From contig NZ_BLAY01000050.1 of assembly GCF_020521235.1 (NCBI RefSeq), positions 1-56,548 of the forward strand: a stretch of DNA of 56,548 nucleotides. Reading direction: 5' to 3'. This document shows, one piece after another, positions 6,686 to 14,998 of the stretch (position 1 is its first letter; each line of letters opens with the position of its first letter). The notes beneath the pieces were generated by a model that saw only the letters and a program-made list of their open reading frames with translations, did no database searches and was not told the DNA's origin. The position numbers and the translations under genes are program-made. This DNA comes from Microseira wollei NIES-4236 (lineage in GTDB: Bacteria; Cyanobacteriota; Cyanobacteriia; Cyanobacteriales; Aerosakkonemataceae).

Positions 6686-9515
6686 GCTAAGCACTTCAAC
6701 TGCCGCTGCATTGTCGATTTTTCCTAACGCATACGCTACGCTTTTACGCACTTCGATGCTTTCATCCCGTAAAGCGTAGAATAAAGCTTGCACCGCCGCT
6801 GTATTACCGATTTCTCCTAACGCTGCGACGACAGTTATGCGAATATTATAATTGGGGTCGTTTAAAGCATAAAGCAAGGCTTCAGCCGCTGCGGTATTGC
6901 CGATTTTTCCCAAAGCATAAGTGGCATTTCTGCGAACATCAGTATTTTCATCTTTTAAACTAGAAAGCAGCGATTCTACCGCCGAAGCATCGCCAATTTT
7001 TCCCAAAGCATAAGTCGCACTTTTGCGAACATCAGCATCTTCATCCTTTAAACTAAAAAGCAGCGATTGAACATGCTGGATTGGCGATTTTTCCTAACGC
7101 TTCCGCCGCCTTACTGCGAACGTTAGCATTTTCATCTTTTAATACCAAAAGCAGGGATTGAACTGCGGCAGGATTGGCGATTTTTCCTAATGCCTCTGCC
7201 GCACTACTGCGAACGTAATCATCTTCATCGTTTAAAGCCAAAATCAGCGATGAAACTGCTGCCTGAGAGCCGATTTTGCCTAATGCCTCGGCTACACTCC
7301 AACCCACGACATAATCTTCATCGTTTAAAGCATAAAGTAGCGCCGCCGTTGCCCCATCGTTGCCAATATTTCCTAATGATTCGGCGGCGATGCTGCGAAC
7401 ATAAGAATCTTCATCGTTTAAAGCATCGAGTAGCGGCTCAACTGCGGTTGCCTTATTGATATTGGTTAATGCATCTGCGGCACTCCAACGCACATAATAT
7501 TCTTCGTCTTTCAAACCTTGTACTAGGGCATCTACAGCGGCAGCATTGCCGATATTTGCTAAGGCATCTGCCGCACTGTTGCGAACATCGGAATCTTCAT
7601 CTTTCAATGCTGGTAGCAAAGCTGCAACAGCGGCGGGATTGCCGATTTTTCCTAATGCTTCTGCCGCACTCCAACGCACCATATAATCTTCATCGTTTAA
7701 AGCTTCAAGTAGGGCATTTACAGCGGCGGTATTACCGATTTTTCCCAGGGTGGCAACGACGCTGACGCGCAGGTCAGAATCTTCATCGTTTAAAGCTTGA
7801 ACGAGAGCTTCGACAGCGGCGGCATTACCAATTTTTCCTAATGCTGTCGCGACGCTTCTGCGAACAATATAATCTTGGTGAGCTAAAGCGGGTAGGAGAG
7901 TTTCCGTTGCTGCTTCGGTGCCGATATTTCCTAATGCTTCAGCGGCAATTCCGCGCACTACATAATCTCCATCATTTAAAGCTTGTACTAAAGCGGTAAC
8001 CGATGCTTCAGTGCCGATGTTGGCGATCGCATATGCCACACTTCTGCGAAGATCGGAATCAGGATGCTTCATCGCTTGCACCAACGCCGCCACCGCCGCT
8101 TCGCTGCCAATAGCAGCTAACGCCTCCGCCGCCCGCCTGGAAACATCCGGTTCTGGATGTTTTAATACCTGTACCAAAGCTGCTACCGCCGTCTCCGTAC
8201 CAATAGCAGCAAGCGCCTCTGCCGCCCACTTACAAATATGGGCTTCTGGATGTTTTAATGCTTGTACAAAAGTCCCAATTGCCAGATCGGAGCGGGTTTT
8301 GGCTAATAACCGCATCTTGATTGGTAGCGGAATTTCCATTTGGGTAATTAACCCAACTGTTGCTGTTTGAAACTCTGGTTTTGCCGCACCTGCCAATCTT
8401 GCCCCTAGCTGCAAGTCCACATCAATTGCTAAATTCACCACTCGCAACGCCTGCTGTTGTTCGTTTACCAACTCCAACATCAGCGCTAAAGGTTCCGTCC
8501 ATTTCAGATAATTTAGGTATTCCCGTTTCAACTCCTCATCGCTGAGATGGGGTAATTTTTCCAGCAAACTTTCGGCGGTGTAATATTCCTGAATTAGGGG
8601 GTGCTGAAACTCAATTTGATTGTCTACCCCCAGTTGAATTAAGTGATGCTTGAGTAAATCTTCAAGTCGAGAAATGGCACGATCTCTGGGTTTATCAAAC
8701 TGTTCATCCCGCAGAAACGCGGTCATAATTTCTTCAGCTTCTTGCCTGGGAATTGCCAATTGCAACTCAGTTTGTTTGTGTCCCTGGGTCATTTTAAACG
8801 CTAAATGCTGCAACAACGGCTGCCACCAGCGCCGCGACTCATCCATTACCGGGGCATCCTGCTTGAGTTTCTGGGTAAACTGGCGAAACACCAAACCCAG
8901 GTTAGAAGGCACAACTCCCGTGGCGCGAAACAGCGAACACAGCATCATTAAAGGCAGCGGCGTTTGCCCAAACTCCCGCAAGCGCTTGCCCAATTGCCGC
9001 AGCATCTGCTCGCCCCCATCTGGCAGATACTTGTTGACAAATTCGCGCATCTGTGTTCCGGTCAGCGGCAGCATTTCCAACTTTTTGCCAATGTCTAAGT
9101 CGCCCCCCACGCCAAAATCCCGCGTGGTGAAAACCATCGGCGTGGTGGTGTTTTCGCGCCGAAACCTGGATAAATCTCGCCGCGCTGCCTCGGAAGGCAA
9201 CTCGTTCAAACCATCGACTAAAAGCAGAAATTGCCGCTCAAATAACAGTCTTTCAATCTCTGGTAACTCTAAAAGCAATCCGTGCTGTTTCAAAAAGCTG
9301 CGAATTAAGTCAGAAATCGAAGTCTGGTAGTAGCGCAATTGCACCAAGACCGGAATTCGGCGCTCTGACGCTTGCGAGGACGCCGAGAAAGGGAGACGCG
9401 GCGACAGGTCGAGTTGTCTACAAACATTCCCCGCGTCAGAGCGTCTCCTCCTCCCCTTGTCCTCTTTCCCCGCGTCAGAGCGTCTCCTCCTCCCCTTGTC
9501 CTTTAGTAACCTCAC
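6683..9515 (-). pseudogene. NACHT-HEAT repeat protein, truncated at the N-terminus and frameshifted
   Basis: The 5' part encodes the C-terminal portion of a NACHT-type ATPase: the Walker B strand LLLVDGLNEL and the following NACHT helical region are present. It is followed by about a dozen 31-residue HEAT/PBS-lyase repeats of the type ALGKIGNAAAVEALVQALND. The P-loop (Walker A) that must precede the Walker B is absent: the ORF begins with a low-complexity GRRRRSDAG repeat and a stop lies just upstream. A frameshift near 7070 interrupts the HEAT array; the frame resumes as VQSLLFSLKDEDADVRK and runs to 6683. NACHT-repeat proteins are STAND ATPases, some of which act in phage defence. Loss of the P-loop plus a frameshift suggests this copy is dead. 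Confidence 0.75.
9370..9504. repeat. GC-rich direct repeat at the N-terminus of the NACHT remnant
   Basis: CCCCGCGTCAGAGCGTCTCC with following CTCCTCCCCTTGTCCT occurs twice in tandem (from about 9430 and from 9470), with a diverged third piece near 9370. It is translated as GRRRRSDAG on the minus strand. It replaces the region where the P-loop should be. Confidence 0.6.
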
Positions 9516-9524
9516 CCCGGCACT

Positions 9525-10019
9525 ATGTCTAATCCATCACTTGCTAAACTCGAAAATCAGTCCATGACGGAATTTGAGCTAAATATGCTGGAAAAGGAAT
9601 ACTTTTTCCGGCAAAACACGATTGAGGATTACAATAAGCAGATTTGGGCGATTAAAGCGCTGGGAATTAGCGGCACGGCAGGGGTTTTGGCGCTGATGTT
9701 ACAGATGAAAATTAGCGCTCGCGCTACAATTGGCTGTTCAATACCCTTGTTTTTTTGGATACTAGAAAGTCAGTGGAAACACTTCCAACGCGGTTTCTAT
9801 CCCCGCGTCGCCGAAATTGAAACAATTTTGATTAATTGTGGTTATTGTTCTCCGGGAATTTACGGAGGTTGGTCGCGTACTTTAAAACGCAGTTTGATTC
9901 CCAAGCGCCAAGGTTACCTTTGGGATGGATTGTTCAATCCCACCGTGTATGTAACTTACGTTTTGCAAATAGGGTTTTTGTTGGTAATGGCGGCGATCGC
10001 ACCGGGGTTTTTGAAGTAA
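9525..10019 (+). CDS. hypothetical membrane protein, 164 aa
   Basis: An N-terminal helical segment (about residues 1-45) precedes a hydrophobic pair, AIKALGISGTAGVLALML and ATIGCSIPLFFWILE. A cytoplasmic-looking middle region (HFQRGFYPRVAEIETIL) and one C-terminal membrane helix (VYVTYVLQIGFLLVMAAIA) follow. Three membrane spans are therefore likely. I do not recognise the family. The start ATG lies only 10 bp from the divergent NACHT remnant, so the two share a very short promoter region, and the gene may once have been part of that locus. Heptameric TAATTGC repeats follow the stop codon. Confidence 0.65.
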   Translation: MSNPSLAKLENQSMTEFELNMLEKEYFFRQNTIEDYNKQIWAIKALGISGTAGVLALMLQMKISARATIGCSIPLFFWILESQWKHFQRGFYPRVAEIETILINCGYCSPGIYGGWSRTLKRSLIPKRQGYLWDGLFNPTVYVTYVLQIGFLLVMAAIAPGFLK

Positions 10020-10050
10020 TTGGTAATTGCTAATTGCTAATTGCTAATTG
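10019..10050. repeat. heptameric repeat TAATTGC
   Basis: Four tandem TAATTGC-type units between two convergent genes; the last unit overlaps the 3' end of the DUF1611 gene. Short tandemly repeated heptamers of this type are typical of filamentous cyanobacteria and recur across this window. Confidence 0.6.
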
Positions 10051-11099
10051 TTCAAAATGCTATTAGCTATTACCGCATCTAATAATACCTCAGCACCAAA
10101 CCTGACTGGATCGGTGCAGGGTAGATTTGTTTCGGCTTGGATTTGCGCGAGCGCACCAATGGCGGCAGTATCATCTAAGTGTCCGGTATTGAGAGCGATC
10201 GCGGCTACTTTTGCCGGTTTAAATGCACCCGCCGCACTTGCTACACTTTCGTATAATTTAATCGCTTCTGGTAAAGGTGGAATTGGCACTTGGGGATGGT
10301 TGCGGATGTGAGATTGTCCCGCGCGATGGACTAATATCAAATGCGTGGGTTGCGAACCTCGAATTAAAGGTAAAGTTGCAGTTGAACCTGGATGGAGTAG
10401 GGAACCTTGTCCTTCAATAAATAGGATTTCATTATCTGCATTTCGCATTACTAACTGTTCCACTGCACCAGCGGCGAAGTCTACCCGGACTGCATCTAAA
10501 GGTATGCCATCGCCGGATATCATAATACCAGCTTGTCCAGTACCCAGGAATTTGGAACGTAACCCTCGTTTTTGGGATGCTTTATGGAGTTCTAAGCTAG
10601 TGGACATTTTACCCACAGCCATGTCTGTACCGACTGTTAGAATGCGGAGAGAGGGAAGCTTGCGCGCCAACGCACTTCCTACACCTAACCCCGCAGGTTC
10701 TTGACGCACATCCCAAATCCATTGTCCCTCTTTCAACAAACTTTTTAATCCCGGATTATTCGCCATTGGCGTATGCAGTCCGTTGACAATTGATAACCCC
10801 GCCGCCACTGCTTCTTTTATTTCCGCTTGCCATTCTTCTGGCAAAATACCCCCAGAAGGTGCAATCCCAATCGCCAGAACATCGGGTGCATAAGCTAGCG
10901 CTTCCGTCACCGAAGCAACAATTGGAACATCGCGCGGAATGCGAGTTAATTCCGGCAAAGATTTACCAGCGCACTCGCGGTCAATTACCGTTACAATTGA
11001 TGCTTCACTATAGCGTAAAAGTGTCAACCCAGTTTTGCCTTGAGGCCCAAGAATACCCTCGTGCAGTAAGATAGCTACTTTTTGGTGATTTTTTAGCAT
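10044..11099 (-). CDS. DUF1611 family P-loop protein, possible D-glutamate N-acetyltransferase (DgcN-like)
   Basis: A DUF1611 protein of about 351 residues. An N-terminal Rossmann-like part (KVAILLHEGILG, APDVLAIGIAPSGG) is followed by a P-loop-like segment TVGTDMAVGKMSTSLELH and the conserved ILFIEGQGSLLHPG. Members of this family were shown in marine bacteria to work as DgcN, acetylating D-glutamate, with the enolase-superfamily racemase DgcA. Here an enolase-superfamily epimerase gene lies two genes upstream on the same strand, which supports that reading, but the activity is inferred. The frame extends to 11129, but the extra ten residues come from an intergenic inverted repeat. ATG 11099 (MLKNHQKV) is therefore the preferred start. 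Confidence 0.8.
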   Translation of the reverse strand: MLKNHQKVAILLHEGILGPQGKTGLTLLRYSEASIVTVIDRECAGKSLPELTRIPRDVPIVASVTEALAYAPDVLAIGIAPSGGILPEEWQAEIKEAVAAGLSIVNGLHTPMANNPGLKSLLKEGQWIWDVRQEPAGLGVGSALARKLPSLRILTVGTDMAVGKMSTSLELHKASQKRGLRSKFLGTGQAGIMISGDGIPLDAVRVDFAAGAVEQLVMRNADNEILFIEGQGSLLHPGSTATLPLIRGSQPTHLILVHRAGQSHIRNHPQVPIPPLPEAIKLYESVASAAGAFKPAKVAAIALNTGHLDDTAAIGALAQIQAETNLPCTDPVRFGAEVLLDAVIANSILNN

Positions 11100-11113
11100 A
11101 GTCCGTTGTGTAC

Positions 11114-11170
11114 GGGCGGGTTTTACCAACCATATATAATCATAATCGACAATTGTTGTAAACCCGCCCC
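11114..11170. repeat. inverted repeat GGGCGGGTTTTACCAAC
   Basis: GGGCGGGTTTTACCAAC at 11114-11130 and GTTGTAAACCCGCCCC at 11155-11170 are inverse copies with small mismatches. The same arms recur at 29195-29309. It sits between the SRPBCC gene and the DUF1611 start. Confidence 0.65.
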
Positions 11171-11174
11171 CTGG

Positions 11175-11654
11175 TTATACAACATTTTCCACATATTTTT
11201 TGATTTCAGCTAGACAACTTTGCTGTGCCGTTTGAAACTGCGCCGACATCATAAAAGCCATGATAGGGTAAGCCAAGACCGATGTCAGTTCAAAGTAAAA
11301 TTTCCAGGTAACGATTGTCGAATCATTAGACGACGTAAGCGTCCAATCTCCCCCACCGTAGCGAACCAAGTATGAAAAGGGCGGCTTGAATCCACTAACC
11401 ATTTTATAGGTTTGTTTTGTCGGGCGCGTCAGCTTAATAATTTCTTCGTCAATGACTGAATTATCAGAGTTTGTCACTCGACGTATTACCCCTTCCCGCA
11501 TTTCACCACCCCCTACAATTTCAGCACTAAGAATTGCCGGAATTACACCATAGCCTTTAAATACTTTTGGCAAATTATAAACCGCTGTGGCGAAGTCAAA
11601 CACTCGTTCGGGTGATGCTTTGATTGCAATCGATGCTTGTGACTGTACTTTCAT
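11175..11654 (-). CDS. SRPBCC (START/Bet v1-like) family protein
   Basis: About 159 residues with the SRPBCC pattern: SIAIKASPERVFDFATAVYN at the start, a central beta-rich region (GGGDWTLTSSNDSTIVTWKF) and a long C-terminal helix (AQFQTAQQSCLAEIKKYVEN). The fold binds hydrophobic ligands; the ligand here is unknown. The frame opens at 11690, but ATG 11654 (MKVQSQAS) has AAGGGA just upstream, and the preceding residues come from repeat-rich sequence, so the shorter form is chosen. It lies between the epimerase and DUF1611 genes on the same strand and may be co-transcribed with both. Confidence 0.8.
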   Translation of the reverse strand: MKVQSQASIAIKASPERVFDFATAVYNLPKVFKGYGVIPAILSAEIVGGGEMREGVIRRVTNSDNSVIDEEIIKLTRPTKQTYKMVSGFKPPFSYLVRYGGGDWTLTSSNDSTIVTWKFYFELTSVLAYPIMAFMMSAQFQTAQQSCLAEIKKYVENVV

Positions 11655-11689
11655 TATTCCCTTTTGGTTAAAGTCAATCTCAAATCCCA

Positions 11690-11728
11690 AATCTTAAATC
11701 TTAAATCTTAAATCTTAAATCTTAAATC
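11690..11728. repeat. heptameric repeat TCTTAAA
   Basis: Five tandem AAATCTT units separate the epimerase and SRPBCC genes and run into the last codons of the epimerase gene. Confidence 0.65.
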
Positions 11729-12761
11729 CTTTAACTCCAAGTCCTGGTAAATCATTTGGTATCAGACATCCATCTTGCATCGATGCACCCGTGAAGGGGT
11801 CATCAATTAGATTGAGATGACTGTCTAAATCTAAATAATCAGCTAGCGGCGAGAGGTGGGAAAGGGCAGTATTAGCAAGCGTACTATCGGAATAGCAACC
11901 GAACATGATTTGCAATCCAAAAGCACGCGCTGTATGAATCATCCGCATCGCTTCAGTTAAACCCCCCGATTTCATCAATTTTATATTAATTCCATCTACA
12001 CAATTTGCCAGATGGGGTATATCTTTGCTGCTGAAGCAGCTTTCATCAACAAAGATGGGAAGCGGTGAAGATTCTTTCAATTTGAGTAAATCTTTTTCCT
12101 GGCCTTTTGCTAGGGGTTGTTCCACATATTTAACGCCTAAATCGGCTAACCAATTGCACATTTTTACCGCATTGTCAAGAGTCCATCCGCCATTGGCATC
12201 GATGCTCGTTGGAATATTTGGGGCTGATTCTAGCACTGCCATTAGCATAGCTTTATCGGCTTCAATGCCATCGGGACTGCCGAGTTTTACCTTCAAAAAT
12301 CGCACTTTTGTGACTTGAAACCAATCTCGCAGGCGCTGTGTTGCTTTTTCCGGCGAGTTAATGCCAATTGTGACAGAAGTTGGCACAATTTGGTTGTGAT
12401 TTAAGCCCCAAAGTTGCCATAAAGGTAATCCGACTTTTTTACCCATCCAGTCGTGCAAGGCTACATCAATAGCAGCACGAGCAGCCGATGGTAATTGATT
12501 GTCTATCAAAATTTGCTCGATTTGTTGCCTGTCGGTTGGGGTAAAATTTTTCAAGATGGGAGCAACTTGCTGTAACGCGGCGACAATTGTTTCTGTAGTT
12601 TGTCGCGCTTCGCCGATAGAAAATGGGGAAGCTTCTCCAATTCCTTCAATTCCTTCTTGTTCTATAATTACCAATATATTTGTAGATTGGGCAGTGGTGC
12701 CGCGACTGATAGTAAGAGCGAAACGTTTGTTTACTGTAAAGGTTTGAATATGAATTTGCAT
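11715..12761 (-). CDS. enolase-superfamily epimerase (dipeptide epimerase / N-acetyl-D-glutamate racemase-like)
   Basis: A 348-residue member of the muconate-lactonising/L-Ala-D/L-Glu epimerase group. Visible active-site elements are the KVK motif in KVRFLKVKLGS (catalytic Lys), the three metal ligands in DANGGW, VEQPL and FVDESC, and the second catalytic Lys in NIKLMKSGG. The family epimerises the alpha carbon of dipeptides or N-acyl amino acids. Proximity to a DUF1611 gene suggests the DgcA role (racemising N-acetyl-D-glutamate), but the Ala-Glu dipeptide epimerase of murein recycling fits the motifs equally. Start at ATG 12761 (MQIHIQTFTV). Confidence 0.85.
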   Translation of the reverse strand: MQIHIQTFTVNKRFALTISRGTTAQSTNILVIIEQEGIEGIGEASPFSIGEARQTTETIVAALQQVAPILKNFTPTDRQQIEQILIDNQLPSAARAAIDVALHDWMGKKVGLPLWQLWGLNHNQIVPTSVTIGINSPEKATQRLRDWFQVTKVRFLKVKLGSPDGIEADKAMLMAVLESAPNIPTSIDANGGWTLDNAVKMCNWLADLGVKYVEQPLAKGQEKDLLKLKESSPLPIFVDESCFSSKDIPHLANCVDGINIKLMKSGGLTEAMRMIHTARAFGLQIMFGCYSDSTLANTALSHLSPLADYLDLDSHLNLIDDPFTGASMQDGCLIPNDLPGLGVKGFKI

Positions 12762-12900
12762 GAGATGGGGTGAGAGGGGTGGTAAGGAGGGAAGCGGCGC
12801 TCAAGCGCCTACTACGAACGGCCTACTACAAACGGTGCTAACGCTTGGTAGAATCAGCCAAGTAAGCAAAAACAACTTGAATTGAAGGATAACACTAATC

Positions 12901-13470
12901 ATGGCGTATTTCTGGTTTAAGGCTTTCCACATCATTGGCGTAGTGGTTTGGTTCGCTGGGTTATTTTACCTAGTGCGTCTGTTTATCTATCACGTAGAGG
13001 CGAACGAACAACCAGAACCCGCTCGCTCGATTCTTAAGAATCAATATCAGATTATGGAAAAACGCCTCTACAATATCATCACCACGCCAGGAATGCTGGT
13101 GACGGTGGCGATGGCAATTGGTTTATTGACTGTGGAGCCTGATATTTTAAAAAGCGGTTGGCTTCATGTCAAGTTGGGCTTGGTAGTTGTCTTACTCGGC
13201 TATCATCATTATTGCAGTCGTCTGATGAAAAAGTTGGCAGCAGATGAATGTAAATGGACTAGCAAGCAGTTGCGAGCTTTAAATGAAGCACCGACTTTAC
13301 TTTTGGTAGTTATTGTTATGCTGGCTGTGTTCAAAAATAACTTACCAACGGATTTGACTGCTTGGGTGATTTTTGGCCTAATTGTAGCGATGGCGGCAAC
13401 GATTCAGCTTTATGCTAAGAAACGTCAGCGGGATAAAGAAAAACTCTTGACGCAAGCAGTTCAGGAATAG
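12901..13470 (+). CDS. hemJ: protoporphyrinogen IX oxidase, HemJ type
   Basis: HemJ oxidises protoporphyrinogen IX to protoporphyrin IX, the step before haem and chlorophyll diverge, and is the usual enzyme in cyanobacteria lacking HemG and HemY. The 189-residue protein has four or five membrane helices. It begins MAYFWFKAFHIIGVVVWFAG, whose His10 is the conserved haem-ligand candidate. Other family features are QYQIMEKRLYNIITTPGM and HVKLGLVVVLLGYHHY. Length is normal. AAGGA about 12 bp upstream of the ATG serves as ribosome-binding site. It is a single gene, not in an operon; a MITE-like element follows its stop. Confidence 0.92.
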   Translation: MAYFWFKAFHIIGVVVWFAGLFYLVRLFIYHVEANEQPEPARSILKNQYQIMEKRLYNIITTPGMLVTVAMAIGLLTVEPDILKSGWLHVKLGLVVVLLGYHHYCSRLMKKLAADECKWTSKQLRALNEAPTLLLVVIVMLAVFKNNLPTDLTAWVIFGLIVAMAATIQLYAKKRQRDKEKLLTQAVQE

Positions 13471-13475
13471 CTAGA

Positions 13476-13611
13476 TAACTCAAGTTGCTAGTTATAAACT
13501 TGGGCGTTGCTAATAGCTAATTGCTTGCGAGAATGATGTGAAGCTCACAACAATAATATCCTCCATGAGCCATGAGCCATTAGCCATGAGCATAACTAGC
13601 AACTTGAGTTA
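13476..13611. mobile_element. MITE-like element, ends TAACTCAAGTTGCTAGTTAT
   Basis: The 20-bp end at 13476-13495 is perfectly inverted at 13592-13611. The interior (96 bp) contains CATGAGC/TTAGCCA heptamers. It is the best preserved copy of the family also seen at 6528-6685 and 35527-35715. Confidence 0.75.
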
Positions 13612-13642
13612 GATAACCGACTTCTTGGAGAAGTCGGTTATC
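13612..13642. terminator. strong hairpin, possible terminator
   Basis: GATAACCGACTTCT and AGAAGTCGGTTATC form a perfect 14-bp stem with a 3-nt loop. There is no U-tract, so it may be a repeat rather than a true terminator. It begins directly at the right end of the MITE-like element. Confidence 0.45.
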
Positions 13643-13683
13643 TGGGTGTTAATATCATCAATACAGTAGTAGCCCAAGTGCTT

Positions 13684-14013
13684 ATGACTTTGACAATTGC
13701 AGCGGAACCTGCGCCATTACGAGTTAACGCCGATGGTGTGGTTCTTGTCGGTAAAACCCGCGTACCCCTAGATACTGTGGTTTATGTATTCCAACAAGGA
13801 GCAACAGCAGAGGAAATCGTCTATCGCTTTCCATCGCTAAAATTAGCTGATGTATATGCCACAATTGCTTTTTATCTCAATCATCAGCAGGAAGTTGAAA
13901 CATATTTACAGCAAAGGCAACAACAAGCCCAAGAGATTCGTAAAATGAATGAGGCAAAATTTGACCCTCAAGGCTGGCGCGATCGCCTACTTGCTCGCAA
14001 GGCAATGCAGTAA
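13684..14013 (+). CDS. DUF433 family protein, antitoxin-like
   Basis: About 109 residues. It carries the DUF433 pattern VLVGKTRVPLDTVVYVFQQG followed by ATAEEIVYRFPSLKLADVYA, a winged-helix-like domain that normally pairs with a DUF5615 PIN-like toxin immediately downstream. Here the partner survives only as a 20-codon stub. The C-terminal tail (QQQAQEIRKMNEAKFDPQGW) is helical and probably binds the toxin. The frame opens at GTG 13678; ATG 13684 is the more likely start. It appears intact, making it an orphan antitoxin. Confidence 0.8.
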   Translation: MTLTIAAEPAPLRVNADGVVLVGKTRVPLDTVVYVFQQGATAEEIVYRFPSLKLADVYATIAFYLNHQQEVETYLQQRQQQAQEIRKMNEAKFDPQGWRDRLLARKAMQ

Positions 14014-14015
14014 GT

Positions 14016-14078
14016 ATGTTGAAATTGCTGGCAGATGAAAACTTTGATAACACAATTGTTAGAGGCTTGCTGTTATGA
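14016..14078 (+). pseudogene. 5' stub of a DUF5615 PIN-like toxin
   Basis: ATG 14016 lies 2 bp after the DUF433 stop and encodes MLKLLADENFDNTIVRGLLL, the characteristic N-terminus of DUF5615 PIN-like proteins, including the catalytic-site DENF. It then stops at TGA 14076, exactly where the next gene starts (ATGA). About 100 residues of toxin are missing, so the module was cut by recombination or by arrival of the next toxin-antitoxin pair. Confidence 0.75.
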
Positions 14079-14281
14079 AAGTGAATACTCTCCAAGAAAT
14101 TGAACGTGCGGTCAGTCAATTATCACCAGAAGATCTTGCTGCTTTCCGTATCTGGTTTACAGAATTCGATGCAGCTATCTGGGATCGACAGCTGGAAGCA
14201 GATGTGGCTGCGGGTAGGTTAGATGCGTTGGCTGACAAAGCATTGCAAGATTTAAAAGAAGGACGTTGTACCGATTTGTGA
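14075..14281 (+). CDS. small antitoxin of a RelE/ParE-type module
   Basis: A 68-residue acidic protein. It reads LQEIERAVSQLSPEDLAAFR then WFTEFDAAIWDRQLEADVAA and GRLDALADKALQDLKEGR. This matches the short antitoxins that precede RelE/ParE-like toxins in cyanobacteria; the conserved WD and LADKAL segments wrap the toxin. Its start overlaps the DUF5615 stub (ATGA) and its stop overlaps the downstream toxin start (GTGA), so translation is coupled on both sides. It seems intact although its toxin is broken. Confidence 0.75.
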   Translation: MKVNTLQEIERAVSQLSPEDLAAFRIWFTEFDAAIWDRQLEADVAAGRLDALADKALQDLKEGRCTDL

Positions 14282-14535
14282 AACATCGAGCAACTCCAGA
14301 TTTTTGGTACTACTATCGACAGTTGCCGAGTGATGTTCAAGAACTCGCAGATTGATGCTACGAGTTGCTTAAGCAAGATCCCCGGCATCCATCGCTGCAT
14401 TTCAAAAAAGTGGGTCGATTTTGGTCAGTGCGAGTCGGTTTGCACTATAGAGCGCTAGCTGTAGCACAGGATACCGATATAGTTTGGTTTTGGATTGGTT
14501 CACATGCAGAATATGACAAACTTTTGGGGTATTGA
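14278..14535 (+). pseudogene. RelE/ParE-like toxin with an in-frame stop at codon 26
   Basis: Starting at GTG 14278, the frame reads MKHRATPDFWYYYRQLPSDV, then meets TGA at 14353-14355. It continues as CYELLKQDPRHPSLHFKKVG and RFWSVRVGLHYRALAV, ending WFWIGSHAEYDKLLGY. The parts after the stop are a standard RelE-like toxin, with the basic KKVGRFWSVRVGLHYRA core and the SHAEYD end. Only one nonsense codon is seen; with it repaired the product would be 85 residues, the usual size. A toxin killed by one point change beside an intact antitoxin is a common decay step. Confidence 0.8.
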
Positions 14536-14548
14536 GAACATCTAATTA

Positions 14549-14944
14549 TTAATGACCCTCAAATGGAATTTGCAACCAATTTTCTAAATAAGATTGCAGT
14601 TGTTTTGAAAATTCCATCCGTTGTTCAAATTTCTCGCTTTTGGCTGGCTTTCTTTCTTCATCCAGCATCCAGCCATAGTCGCTTCCCAAACGCAATTTTC
14701 CCTGCCAATCTGCAATGGAAATAACCAATTGAGAAGCGGGACTATTATCTACATCTTTAACCCGAAATACGTAATTGAAATTATTTTGCTTGCCAGATGC
14801 GACGGTGGAAGGCTGCCCAAATTTCTCTTTCAAGCATTGTCCCACTTTTTCCGCCAAGCCGGGTTTGTCCAAATCTTCTAAGGTTTTGACGGCTAAGGTC
14901 AGGGCAAAATAGAATTCTTCGACAGGTACAAATTCGAGTTGCAT
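14549..14944 (-). CDS. hypothetical protein, 131 aa
   Basis: A soluble alpha/beta protein beginning MQLEFVPVEEFYFALTLAV. It has a central NNFNYVFRVKDVDNSPASQL segment and a C-terminal helix rich in acidic residues (RMEFSKQLQSYLENWLQIPF). No membrane span or signal peptide. I do not recognise the family. It ends convergently against the broken RelE toxin, 13 bp away, and lies downstream of surE on the same strand, 54 bp past the surE stop, so co-transcription with surE is possible. Confidence 0.6.
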   Translation of the reverse strand: MQLEFVPVEEFYFALTLAVKTLEDLDKPGLAEKVGQCLKEKFGQPSTVASGKQNNFNYVFRVKDVDNSPASQLVISIADWQGKLRLGSDYGWMLDEERKPAKSEKFEQRMEFSKQLQSYLENWLQIPFEGH

Positions 14945-14998
14945 TGGTAATTGGTAATTGGTAATTGGTAATTGGGAAAAAGCAGATTTAAATGCAAT

